Below are positions 9,183-16,841 of a stretch of 64,000 nt of DNA, one piece after another; the first letter of the stretch is position 1, and each line of letters begins with the position of its first letter. The DNA is from Elioraea sp. GTDB taxonomy: Bacteria; Pseudomonadota; Alphaproteobacteria; Acetobacterales; Acetobacteraceae. The stretch spans positions 1 through 64,000 of the forward strand of contig NZ_JALHPR010000018.1 of assembly GCF_022842375.1 (NCBI RefSeq), in the 5' to 3' direction. The notes beneath the pieces were generated by a model, which did no database searches, had not been told where the DNA came from, and saw only the letters and a program-made list of their open reading frames with translations. The position numbers and the translations under genes are program-made.

Positions 9183-11168
9183 ATGCGCAGACGGATCGTC
9201 ACGAGTCTCTCGGTTTTGCTCCTGGCGGTTGCAAGCGTGATTGGCGCGCGACCATCCCTGGCACAAGGTGCCGCGAACCAGGGCATGGATGCTGCCTGCC
9301 GCGCCGTCGTCACCGCCGCCGCCGCCGGCCGCTGGGCGGAGCCTGCCCGCTGCGCCGCCCCGGTGCCGGCCAAGGTTGCCCAGTGGCTGCGCCTGCTCTC
9401 CGGCCCCGCGAGTGCCGGCGAAGTGGCGCGCTTCATCGCCGAGAACCCCGATTGGCCGCTGCACGACACGCTCGCCCGCCGTGCGGAGGAGATGCACGCC
9501 ACCGTTCTCGACGATGGCGTGGTGCGCGGCTTCTTCTCGCGTCGCCCGCCGCGCACGGCGCCGGGCATGCTCCGCTACGCGGAGGCGATCGAGGCGCGCG
9601 ATGCGGCCGGTGCGCAGCGCCTCCGCCGCGAGGCATGGGTGCTGCTCCGCCCCGACGCCGCGGCCGAACGCGCGCTGGTCGAGCGTCATCCCGGCCTGAT
9701 CAGGGCGGAGGACAACTGGGCGCGGTTCGACCGCCTGACCTGGGCGCGCGAGCAGGCCGCCGCGCAGCGACTGCTGCCGCAGCTCCCCCCCGGCCGCCAG
9801 GTCGCGGCACGCGCGCGGCTCGAGGCGCTGACGGGATCGGAAGGCGATCTCGTGCAGATGCCGGAGGCGCGTCGCGACCCCCTCGTCTTCCTCGAGCGGG
9901 TGCGCAGCCTCCGCCGCCAGGACCGTGACGACGAGGCAGCACGCCTCTGGATCGCCGAGGGACCGGCCGCGCAATCGGCTGCGGGCGTCGCGCGGCTCGG
10001 CCAGTTCTGGGCCGAGCGGCAGATCGTCGTCCGCCGCCTGCTCAGGCAGGGCGACGATGCGCAGGCGCTTCGCCTCTCGGCAGGGCACGGCCTGCCGCCA
10101 GGCCCGACGGAGGCGTATCTCGAGGCGGAGTTCGTCAGCGGCTGGATCGCGCTCCGCCGCCGCGGTGAGCCGGCACGGGCGCTGACCCACTTCACGGCGA
10201 TCGAGCGCAACGCCGTTGCCCCGATCAGCCTCGCCCGCGGCGGCTACTGGCGCGGCCGTGCGCTCGCGGCGTTGCAGCGGCCCGACGATGCCAGGGCTGC
10301 CTGGCGCTCGGCTGCCCAGCATCCGTTCACGTTCTACGGCCAGCTTGCCGCGCTGGCCTCCGGCGAGAGCGACGCGGAGCTCGGCCTTCGCATCGCCGCC
10401 ACCGGCCCTGCCGCGGCGGAACCTGCCCATGTCGCCGCCTTCGCCGGGCGCGAGCTGGCCGAGGCCGCGCGCATCCTCGTCGCGATCGGCGAGACGCGGC
10501 GGGCGCGGCAGGTGCTGCTGCGGCTGGCCGAGATCGCTCCTGACGCGACCGACCGCGGCCTCGCGGGCTCTCTCGCCGTCGCCCTCGGCCAGGCGGAGAC
10601 GGGCGTGTGGATGGCCCGTCGCGTCGCCGTCACCACGGGCACCATCCTGCCCGATGCCGGCTGGCCCGTTCCGGTCGAGCCACCGCCGGGGATAGAGCGT
10701 GCGCTCGCCCTCGCGCTGATGCGCCAGGAGAGCAATTTCGATGCTGGCGCGCTGAGCCCCGCCGGCGCACGGGGGCTGATGCAGCTGATGCCGGCGACGG
10801 CACGCGCGATGGCGCGGGAGCTGAAACAGCCGGCGCTCGCCACCCGCCTGACCGACCCGGACGCGAACATGCGCCTCGGCACCGCCTATCTCGCCAAGCG
10901 GCTGGATGAGTTCGACGGCGCGGTGCCGCTCGCGCTTGCGGCCTACAATGCGGGCGCGCACCGGGTTCGCCAGTGGCTCGACCAGAACGGCGACCCGCGT
11001 GTCACCGACATCGACCCGATCGACTGGATCGAGCTGATCCCCTTCTCCGAGACACGGAACTACGTGATGCGCGTGATCGAGAGCGTAACGATCTACCGGG
11101 CGCGGGCTGGCACGGCGGATGCCGCCGCGCGCCACCCCGTGCGCACCCTCGCGGCGGTGCGGCCATGA
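9183..11168 (+). CDS. slt: Soluble lytic murein transglycosylase (Slt70-like)
   Basis: Periplasmic enzyme cleaving peptidoglycan glycan strands with 1,6-anhydro-MurNAc formation. The 661 aa product begins with a signal peptide (MRRRIVTSLSVLLLAVASVIG ... SLAQG), followed by a long alpha-helical, Ala/Arg-rich superhelix typical of Slt70. The C-terminal SLT domain starts near residue 510, with ALMRQESNFD (catalytic Glu), SPAGARGLMQLMPATA and LALAAYNAG. An upstream in-frame start at 9147 would put 12 polar residues before the leader, so 9183 is chosen. The stop overlaps the next start as ATGA. Confidence 0.94.
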   Translation: MRRRIVTSLSVLLLAVASVIGARPSLAQGAANQGMDAACRAVVTAAAAGRWAEPARCAAPVPAKVAQWLRLLSGPASAGEVARFIAENPDWPLHDTLARRAEEMHATVLDDGVVRGFFSRRPPRTAPGMLRYAEAIEARDAAGAQRLRREAWVLLRPDAAAERALVERHPGLIRAEDNWARFDRLTWAREQAAAQRLLPQLPPGRQVAARARLEALTGSEGDLVQMPEARRDPLVFLERVRSLRRQDRDDEAARLWIAEGPAAQSAAGVARLGQFWAERQIVVRRLLRQGDDAQALRLSAGHGLPPGPTEAYLEAEFVSGWIALRRRGEPARALTHFTAIERNAVAPISLARGGYWRGRALAALQRPDDARAAWRSAAQHPFTFYGQLAALASGESDAELGLRIAATGPAAAEPAHVAAFAGRELAEAARILVAIGETRRARQVLLRLAEIAPDATDRGLAGSLAVALGQAETGVWMARRVAVTTGTILPDAGWPVPVEPPPGIERALALALMRQESNFDAGALSPAGARGLMQLMPATARAMARELKQPALATRLTDPDANMRLGTAYLAKRLDEFDGAVPLALAAYNAGAHRVRQWLDQNGDPRVTDIDPIDWIELIPFSETRNYVMRVIESVTIYRARAGTADAAARHPVRTLAAVRP

Positions 11169-11920
11169 GCGCGACCCCGAGCGTGACCCCAACAAGTGCA
11201 CCGACCGGCGTGATCGGAAGCGTGCGCGCCGTGGTGTTCGCCGGCCACGGCACGGTGTTCGACACCACCGCGGCCGTGCTCGCCGCCGCCGCGCAGCTTG
11301 ACGGTCGCGCGGAGGCGCTCGCGGCACTCTGGCAGGCAAAGCGCTTCGAATACGCCTGGATCGCGACCGCCACGGGACGGAAGGTCGAGCTGTGGGAGCT
11401 CACCGGCGAAGCGCTCGACCACGCCATGGGCGCGCTCGGCTTCGCCCATGACAGGCTCCTGCGGGCGCGCCTGATGCAGGGCCTGTTGCAGGCAGCACCC
11501 TTCCCGGACGTGAAGCCGGCCCTTGGCCAGCTTGGCGGCAACCGCAACCGCCCGCTCGCGCTGCTGACCAACGCCTCGACGATGATGGTCACGGCAACCG
11601 CCAAGGCCGGCGAGGTGTACGGCCTGTTCGATGCGCTTCTCTCGGCCGAGCCGACGGGCGTGTTCAAGCCGAACCCAGCCGTCTACCAGCTCGCCACCGC
11701 GCGGTTCGGCATCCCTGCCGGGGACATCGCCTATGTCTCGGCCAATGCGTGGGACGTTGCCGGGGCGAGGCTCGCCGGCATGCGCACGATCTGGCTCAAC
11801 CGCAGCGGTGCGCGGGGCGAGTTTGCCTGGGCCCCGCCTGAGGCGGAGATCGAGAGCCTCGCCGCCCTGCCCGCCCTGCTGACCGCCGGCCTGCCCGGGC
11901 CGGGGCAGAGTGCTGCGTGA
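11165..11920 (+). CDS. Haloacid dehalogenase type II-like HAD protein lacking the nucleophilic Asp
   Basis: HAD-superfamily fold related to L-2-haloacid dehalogenases. Motif I should read VVFDxxGTLxD; here residues 22-33 read AVVFAGHGTVFD, with Ala26 (codon GCC, 11240-11242) where the nucleophilic Asp belongs. Motif II (LALLTNAS), motif III Lys (GVFKPNP) and motif IV (YVSANAWDVAGARLAGM) are present. The 251 aa length is normal. Without the nucleophile it should not do classical HAD chemistry, so it is either a pseudoenzyme or a binding protein. It overlaps slt by 4 bp and the hydrolase by 4 bp (GTGA), so it sits in a plus-strand operon. Confidence 0.85.
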   Translation: MSATPSVTPTSAPTGVIGSVRAVVFAGHGTVFDTTAAVLAAAAQLDGRAEALAALWQAKRFEYAWIATATGRKVELWELTGEALDHAMGALGFAHDRLLRARLMQGLLQAAPFPDVKPALGQLGGNRNRPLALLTNASTMMVTATAKAGEVYGLFDALLSAEPTGVFKPNPAVYQLATARFGIPAGDIAYVSANAWDVAGARLAGMRTIWLNRSGARGEFAWAPPEAEIESLAALPALLTAGLPGPGQSAA

Positions 11921-12780
11921 CTGCCCCCGAGGCGCGGCCGCCCGGCACGGCGCGCCGCGTCAGGGTCAGGGGTGGGCTCAACGTCTCGGTGCTGAGCTGG
12001 GGCGAGATGACGGCGCGCACGCCGCTGCTCTGCCTGCCCGGCCTCGTGCGCACCGGCGGTGACTTTGCCGGGCTTGCCGCGCGGCATTGCGGCACGCGCC
12101 TGGTGCTCGCGCCCGACTACCCTGGCCGTGGCGCGTCGGATCGCGCCTGGCTCTGGCGACGCTACCTGCCGGAGCGGATCCTGAAGGACGTGATCGACGT
12201 CGTTGCCGCCTTCGGGCTTCGCCGCGTCGTCGCCATCGGCACCTCGCTCGGGGCGGTTCTCGCGATGGGGCTCGCCACCGTCCGCCCCCGCATGGTGACG
12301 GCCGCGGTGCTGAACGATGCGGGGCCGGAGATCGACCCGTCCGGCATGGGCTTCGTGCACCGCTTCGTCGGCACCCAGCACCGCCATGCGAACCTCGACG
12401 CCGCCGCGGCATATCTCCGCGACGCGCTGCCGTGGCTCTCGCTCCGCACCGACCATGAGTGGCGCGAGATGGCACGCCTCACCTTCCGCGAGGCGGAGGG
12501 CGGCACCTGGGTCGAGAACTGGGACAGGCGCATCGCCCGCGGGCTCGACCGTGGCGTTCCAGGCGACCTGTGGGACCTGTTCGCCCCGCTCGCCCGCATC
12601 CCCGCGCTGCTGGTGCGCGGGGGGACGAGCAACATCCTCTCGGCCGCGACCGCCCACCGGATGCGCGAACGCTTCCCCCGCATGGCCTATGTCGAGCTGC
12701 CCGGCGTCGGCCATGCGCCGACGCTGTCGGAGCCCGGGCTTGCCGGGACGGTTGATGCCTTCATCGGGGCGCAGGCATGA
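11917..12780 (+). CDS. Alpha/beta hydrolase
   Basis: Cytoplasmic alpha/beta-hydrolase-fold enzyme, 287 aa, GTG start overlapping the HAD stop. The oxyanion region (LLCLPGLVRTGGDF), the nucleophile elbow GTSLG (about residue 109), an acid near LLVRGGTSNILS and the terminal His in LPGVGHAPTL form the expected triad framework. The acidic residue that usually follows LLVRG is replaced by TSN, so the Asp may be supplied elsewhere. It overlaps pgpA by 4 bp. Substrate unknown; there is no signal peptide. Confidence 0.88.
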   Translation: MTAPEARPPGTARRVRVRGGLNVSVLSWGEMTARTPLLCLPGLVRTGGDFAGLAARHCGTRLVLAPDYPGRGASDRAWLWRRYLPERILKDVIDVVAAFGLRRVVAIGTSLGAVLAMGLATVRPRMVTAAVLNDAGPEIDPSGMGFVHRFVGTQHRHANLDAAAAYLRDALPWLSLRTDHEWREMARLTFREAEGGTWVENWDRRIARGLDRGVPGDLWDLFAPLARIPALLVRGGTSNILSAATAHRMRERFPRMAYVELPGVGHAPTLSEPGLAGTVDAFIGAQA

Positions 12781-13244
12781 GCGCGCGCGCCGACGCCATC
12801 GCCTCGCTCTGGGGCGTCGGCCGCCTTCCCTTCGGCCCCGGCACGTGGGGGAGCCTTGCCGCCCTCGCCCCGGGGGTCGCGCTTCTGGCCCTTGGCGGGC
12901 CACTGCTGGTTGCTGCCGCCGCGCTGGCGCTGGCCTGGATCGGCGTGCGCGCGATCGCAGCACTCCCGGCGGAGACGCAGGGCGCCGATTCGGGCTGGAT
13001 CGTGATCGACGAGGCGGCGGGGCAGTGGCTCGCGCTGGCGGGCCTCGGTGCTGTGTCCCTTCTGGGCGTGGTCGCTGCCTTCGCACTGTTCCGGCTGTTC
13101 GACATCGCCAAGCCCTGGCCCGTCTCCTGGGCCGACCGTCGGCACGACGCTGCCGGCATCATGTTGGACGACCTCGTCGCCGGCACGCTTGCCGCGGCAG
13201 CGCTCCTCGCCCTGCGAATGCTCATGCCGGAGGTGCTGCAATGA
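12777..13244 (+). CDS. pgpA: Phosphatidylglycerophosphatase A
   Basis: Membrane phosphatase converting phosphatidylglycerophosphate to phosphatidylglycerol. The 155 aa product has the PgpA pattern: LPFGPGTWGSLAAL, a hydrophobic stretch, then WIVIDEAAGQWLAL, FRLFDIAKPWPVSW and IMLDDLVAGTLAA, with three to four membrane segments. Length fits the family (~155-170 aa). ATGA overlaps join it to the hydrolase upstream and pncC downstream; pgpA-cinA adjacency is common in proteobacteria. Confidence 0.95.
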   Translation: MSARADAIASLWGVGRLPFGPGTWGSLAALAPGVALLALGGPLLVAAAALALAWIGVRAIAALPAETQGADSGWIVIDEAAGQWLALAGLGAVSLLGVVAAFALFRLFDIAKPWPVSWADRRHDAAGIMLDDLVAGTLAAAALLALRMLMPEVLQ

Positions 13245-13726
13245 CCCCTCTCCTGCTCGCCGAGGCAGAAGCGCTGCTGGCACTTTTCCGCGAGAAGCGG
13301 CTGATGATCGTCACGGCCGAGAGCTGCACCGGCGGGCTGATCGCGGCGACGCTGACTGCGATCGCGGGATCGTCCGATGTCCTCGATCGCGGCTTCGTCA
13401 CCTACTCGAACGACGCCAAGCGCGCGATGCTCGGCGTGAGCGAGGAGACGCTCGCCCGCGTGGGCGCCGTGAGCGAGGAGGTCTCGCGCGAGATGGCCGA
13501 TGGCGCGCTCGGCGTCAGCACCGCCGACGTCGCGCTTTCCGTCACCGGCATCGCGGGGCCTGGCGGGGCGACGGAAACGAAGCCCGTCGGCCTCGTCTTC
13601 ATCGGCGCGGCGCGGCGCGGCGGCACGCTCCTGGTGGAACGCCACGTCTTCGCTGGTGATCGTGCCGCGGTGCGCAACGCCTCCGTCTCGGTCGCGTTCC
13701 GGCTGGCGCGCACGCTGGCAGGCTGA
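13241..13726 (+). CDS. pncC: Nicotinamide-nucleotide amidohydrolase (CinA C-terminal domain)
   Basis: Deamidates NMN to nicotinate mononucleotide. The 161 aa protein is the stand-alone CinA C-terminal domain with the catalytic Ser28 in TAESCTGGLIAATLT, followed by RGFVTYSNDAKRAMLGV, VGAVSEEVSREMA, LSVTGIAGPGGAT and KPVGLVFIG. The N-terminal molybdopterin-binding-like domain of full CinA is absent, as in single-domain PncC. The start ATG overlaps the pgpA stop. It ends the plus-strand operon; a gap of about 70 bp follows. Confidence 0.94.
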   Translation: MTPLLLAEAEALLALFREKRLMIVTAESCTGGLIAATLTAIAGSSDVLDRGFVTYSNDAKRAMLGVSEETLARVGAVSEEVSREMADGALGVSTADVALSVTGIAGPGGATETKPVGLVFIGAARRGGTLLVERHVFAGDRAAVRNASVSVAFRLARTLAG

Positions 13727-13799
13727 GCGGCGACGTTCCCGCTGTCGTTTCGCCGTCGTACCCGATACTGTAGCGGCAACGACAGAACGGGGGATTGGC

Positions 13800-14903
13800 A
13801 TGACAGTCGGCACCATCGGCATCGGGCGACGCGCCCTGCTCTGCCTCGCCGCGCTCGGCACGCTCGGGCTCTGCGCGCCCGCGCAGGTAGAGGCCCAGGC
13901 GCAGCGGAACTTCCCAGAGCCCCGCGAGGCAAGCTGGACGGCGCGTGACTTCCGCTTCCACACCGGCGAGGTGATGGCGGAGCTCAAGCTCCACTACCGC
14001 ACGATCGGCGAGCCGTCGGGCGAGCCGGTGGTGGTGCTGCACGGCACGGCGGGTTCGGGTGCGAACATGCTGGGCCCCGGCTTCGCCGGCCAGCTCTTCG
14101 GCCCCGGCCAGCCGCTCGATGCGGCCAGGCACTTCATCATCCTGCCCGATGCGCTCGGCGCCGGCGGCTCGGCCAAGCCGTCGGACGGACTGCGCGCCAG
14201 GTTCCCCCGCTACAATTTCGACGACATGGTGCAGGCCCAGCATTGACTGCTGACCGAGGGGCTCGGACTCCGTCGCGTGCGGCTGATCCTCGGCAACTCG
14301 ATGGGCGGGATGCATGCCTGGGTCTGGGGCGTGACGCATCCGGGGTTCGCCGATGCGCTCGTGCCGATGGCCTCGCAGCCCACCGCGATGGCCAGCCGCA
14401 ACTGGCTGATGCGGCGCATGATCGTCGACGGCATCCGAAACGACCCCGCCTACATGGGCGGCGACTATGCGACGCAGCCGGCGATGGCCCGCTTCGTCGG
14501 GGTTTTCTACGGCATCGGCACCAATGGCGGCACGCTCGCCTGGCAGAAGAATGCACCCACGACCGAGGCGGCGAACCGCATCCTTGAGAACCGCATGGCC
14601 GCCCCGTTCCGGGCGGATGCGAACGACTACGTCTACCAGTGGGACGCCTCGCGCGACTACGACCCCTCAGCCCGGCTCGATCGCATCACCTCGCATGTGC
14701 TCGTGATCAATGCCGCCGATGATGAGCGCAACCCGCCCGAGACGGGCGTGCTGGAGGACGCACTGAAGCGCATCCCGAACGCGAAGCTTCTGCTGATCCC
14801 GGCAAGCCCCGAGACGACGGGCCACGGCACAACGGGCAATGCGCGCTTCTATGCGCGGGATCTGGGAGAGTGGCTCGCCACCGTGCCGCGCCGGGGTGGG
14901 TGA
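13800..14903 (+). pseudogene. Secreted alpha/beta hydrolase (homoserine acetyltransferase-like) interrupted by in-frame TGA
   Basis: The frame from ATG 13800 encodes an N-terminal signal peptide (RRALLCLAALGTLGLCAPAQVEAQAQ) and the first third of an alpha/beta hydrolase of the homoserine O-acetyltransferase-like group. It then hits TGA at 14244-14246 (codon 149, in MVQAQH*LLTEGL). The same frame continues uninterrupted to 14903 with the nucleophile elbow GNSMGGMHAW, the acid in INAADDERNPPE and the His in TGHGTTGNARFY. Total coding length would be 367 codons, normal for this group. The residue is usually Arg here, so one CGA-to-TGA change explains it. The first part lacks all catalytic residues, so the gene is probably inactive unless the stop is read through or is a sequence error. 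Confidence 0.85.
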
Positions 14904-14907
14904 GCGC

Positions 14908-15035
14908 TAGAGCAGCGCCCGATCTGATGGAACCGGAATCGGTTCCATCAGATCGGGCCAAGCTGCTCTACCCATTGATGTTTCTAGAGCACGACCTTCC
15001 GATCGATTGATTCCAATCGATCGGAACGTGCTCTA
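14908..15035. repeat. Pair of large nested palindromes (REP-like) between convergent genes
   Basis: Two hairpins share the same bracket. Hairpin 1: outer 9-bp arms TAGAGCAGC (14908-14916) and GCTGCTCTA (14962-14970) enclose perfect 18-bp arms at 14918-14935 and 14940-14957 around a 4-nt loop. Hairpin 2: outer 9-bp arms TAGAGCACG (14985-14993) and CGTGCTCTA (15027-15035) enclose perfect 13-bp arms at 14997-15009 and 15014-15026 with a 4-nt loop. The TAG stop of the minus-strand gene lies in the last outer arm. The place between converging genes suggests bidirectional termination and/or a mobile palindromic repeat. No T-run follows either stem. Confidence 0.9.
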
Positions 15036-15968
15036 CAGCCCCCCGCCCCAGCGATACTGCAGGGCGAACCCGACCAGGTCGTAGTCGTTGCGCGTGCGGG
15101 CGGCGACGCCGCGGCTGGCGAACAGCTTCACTGAGTAGTTGAGGCTGAGCGGGAACGAGAACGTGCCGCCGAAGCGCCAGTTGCGCTGGCTGTCGTCATT
15201 CTCGTCGCCGTCGATGCTTGTCCTGCCGCCGGTGAACCAGGTCGCGTCGGCGGAGATCCACATGCCGCGGCCGATGCTGTAGATCGCATGGCCCTCGGCG
15301 GCATAGATCGGCTCCTGCGACCGGGTGCGGCCGTTGAAGAAGTCGCTGTTGTCGGTGAAGAAGCTGACCGTGCCGGTGAACTCGAGTGTCAGGTCGCCAA
15401 ACGACTTGGAGACGCCGAGTTGCGGGCGGAACGACCAGCGGTTCGTGCCGAGGTTCACCACGCGCTCGTTGTCGTACTGGCCGAGCGGCGCCGACACCTG
15501 GAGCGCGGCACCGACGATCCAGTCCTGCTCCCAGTTCTGGAATTCCTGGAGCGTCAGCGCCGGCGAGCCGATGAAGTTCACCGAGAAGCGGAACCGCGGA
15601 TCGCCGAGCCCGCGCACATCGCGCGAGACGGGTTGGCCCTGGAACAGCGCATCGCCGGTCAGGCGCGTGTAGGGAATGTAGGCATCGACCTTGCCGGTCA
15701 TGCCGAACACGTTGATCACACGCGCATAGCCGATGAGCGCGCTCGTCGTGGTCAGTTCCGCCTGGGTCACCGGCACGGCCGGGTCGAAGGAGAGACCACC
15801 GCTCGTGTAGGCATAGCCGCCGACCAGGAAGTTCACCCCGACCGGCGCGTTGGAGAAGGCGCGCGGCTCGATGTCCTGGGCGCGGGTGGGTGCGGCGGGG
15901 GTGCACGAGAGAAGGACAGCGATCGCGAATGCGAAAAGCGCGCGGCACCCGCCCGGCACCGCGCGCAT
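15033..15968 (-). CDS. Outer-membrane transporter-like beta-barrel protein (MetA-pathway/phenol-degradation type)
   Basis: Predicted outer-membrane channel or barrel. The 311 aa product begins with a signal peptide (MRAVPGGCRALFAFAIAVLLS ... TRAQD). The rest is a run of alternating beta-strands rich in Gly and aromatics (GVNFLVGGYAYTSGGL, LIGYARVINVFGMTGKVDAYIPYTR, WSFRPQLGVSKSFGDLTLEF), ending VGFALQYRWGGGL with a near-terminal aromatic. This pattern fits the family annotated as putative MetA-pathway-of-phenol-degradation transporters. ATG 15968 is chosen over 16028 because the leader starts there. It follows coxM by 62 bp, which may link it to uptake of a hydrophobic substrate for the oxidoreductase; this is inference. 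Confidence 0.8.
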   Translation of the reverse strand: MRAVPGGCRALFAFAIAVLLSCTPAAPTRAQDIEPRAFSNAPVGVNFLVGGYAYTSGGLSFDPAVPVTQAELTTTSALIGYARVINVFGMTGKVDAYIPYTRLTGDALFQGQPVSRDVRGLGDPRFRFSVNFIGSPALTLQEFQNWEQDWIVGAALQVSAPLGQYDNERVVNLGTNRWSFRPQLGVSKSFGDLTLEFTGTVSFFTDNSDFFNGRTRSQEPIYAAEGHAIYSIGRGMWISADATWFTGGRTSIDGDENDDSQRNWRFGGTFSFPLSLNYSVKLFASRGVAARTRNDYDLVGFALQYRWGGGL

Positions 15969-16030
15969 CAATCGTCGTCTCCGTCCACCCCGAAGGAAGG
16001 GCCTGCGCCCTTCGCTCGGAGCGGCCACGA

Positions 16031-16825
16031 TCAGCCCGCGGCGGCGACGGCGCGCTTGGCCATCACGCCGATCAGGTGCGCGCGATATTCCTTGGAGGCG
16101 TGGATGTCGCCGTTCAGGTCATCGACCGGCGTCGTCACGCCATCGAGCGCGGCGGCGGACCAGTTCTTGGCCAGCGCCGCTTCCATCGCCGCATGGCGGA
16201 ACACGCCGTTCGCCCCTGCACCCGTCACGGCGACGCGCACCCCGGCAGGCCCCTTGGCGACGAACACGCCGACCATGGCGTAGCGCGAGGCAGGGTTGGG
16301 GAACTTCACGTAGGCCGCCTTCTCTGGCACCGGAAAGCTGATGGCGGTGACGATCTCGCCAGGCTCCAGCGCCGTCGAGAACATGCCGTTGAAGAAATCA
16401 TCCGCCGCGATCGCGCGCGTGTTGGTGTGCACCGTGGCACCGAGCGCCAGCACCGCGCCCGGATAGTCCGCCGCCGGGTCGTGGTTGGCGACGGAGCCGC
16501 CCATCGTGCCGCGGTTGCGCACCTGCGCGTCGCCGATATGCGCCGCGAGCTTCGCCAGTGCCGGGATCGCCTTCGCCACGTCCGCCGAGGAGGCGACGGT
16601 TGCGTGCGTCGTCATGCCGCCGATCTTCACGGTACCACCCGAGACGGTGATGCCCTTCAGCTCGCCGATGCCCGAGAGGTCGACCACCGCGGTCGGCCGC
16701 GCAAGCCGCTGCTTCAGCGTGGGGATCAGCGTCATGCCGCCCGACATCGCCCGCGCATCGGGGTCAGCCAGCAGCTTCACGGCATCGGCGACAGAGCCGG
16801 GGCGGTGATAGGTGAATTCGTACAT
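16031..16825 (-). CDS. Molybdenum hydroxylase FAD-binding medium subunit (CoxM-like)
   Basis: FAD subunit passing electrons from the molybdenum/FeS subunits of an aerobic CO dehydrogenase/xanthine dehydrogenase-type hydroxylase. The 264 aa product begins MYEFTYHRPGSVADAVKLL and has the two FAD motifs, AMSGGMTLIPTLKQRL (residues about 27-42) and the HIGDAQVRNRGTMGGSVANHDPAADYP stretch (about 96-122). Length is slightly short against ~285 aa. ATG 16825 is used because it gives the family N-terminus; the frame extends to 16873. Only 16 bp separate it from the large subunit. Confidence 0.93.
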   Translation of the reverse strand: MYEFTYHRPGSVADAVKLLADPDARAMSGGMTLIPTLKQRLARPTAVVDLSGIGELKGITVSGGTVKIGGMTTHATVASSADVAKAIPALAKLAAHIGDAQVRNRGTMGGSVANHDPAADYPGAVLALGATVHTNTRAIAADDFFNGMFSTALEPGEIVTAISFPVPEKAAYVKFPNPASRYAMVGVFVAKGPAGVRVAVTGAGANGVFRHAAMEAALAKNWSAAALDGVTTPVDDLNGDIHASKEYRAHLIGVMAKRAVAAAG

Positions 16826-16841
16826 CGCGTGTCCCCTTCCG

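Noticed and set aside
14244-14246. TGA as a selenocysteine codon
   Set aside because: The family has Arg here, far from the catalytic Ser, and no SECIS-like hairpin is seen directly downstream.
14908-15035. Simple Rho-independent terminators
   Set aside because: The hairpins are strong but neither is followed by a T-run on either strand. Shared outer arms point to a repeat family, so it is reported as a repeat with possible terminator action.
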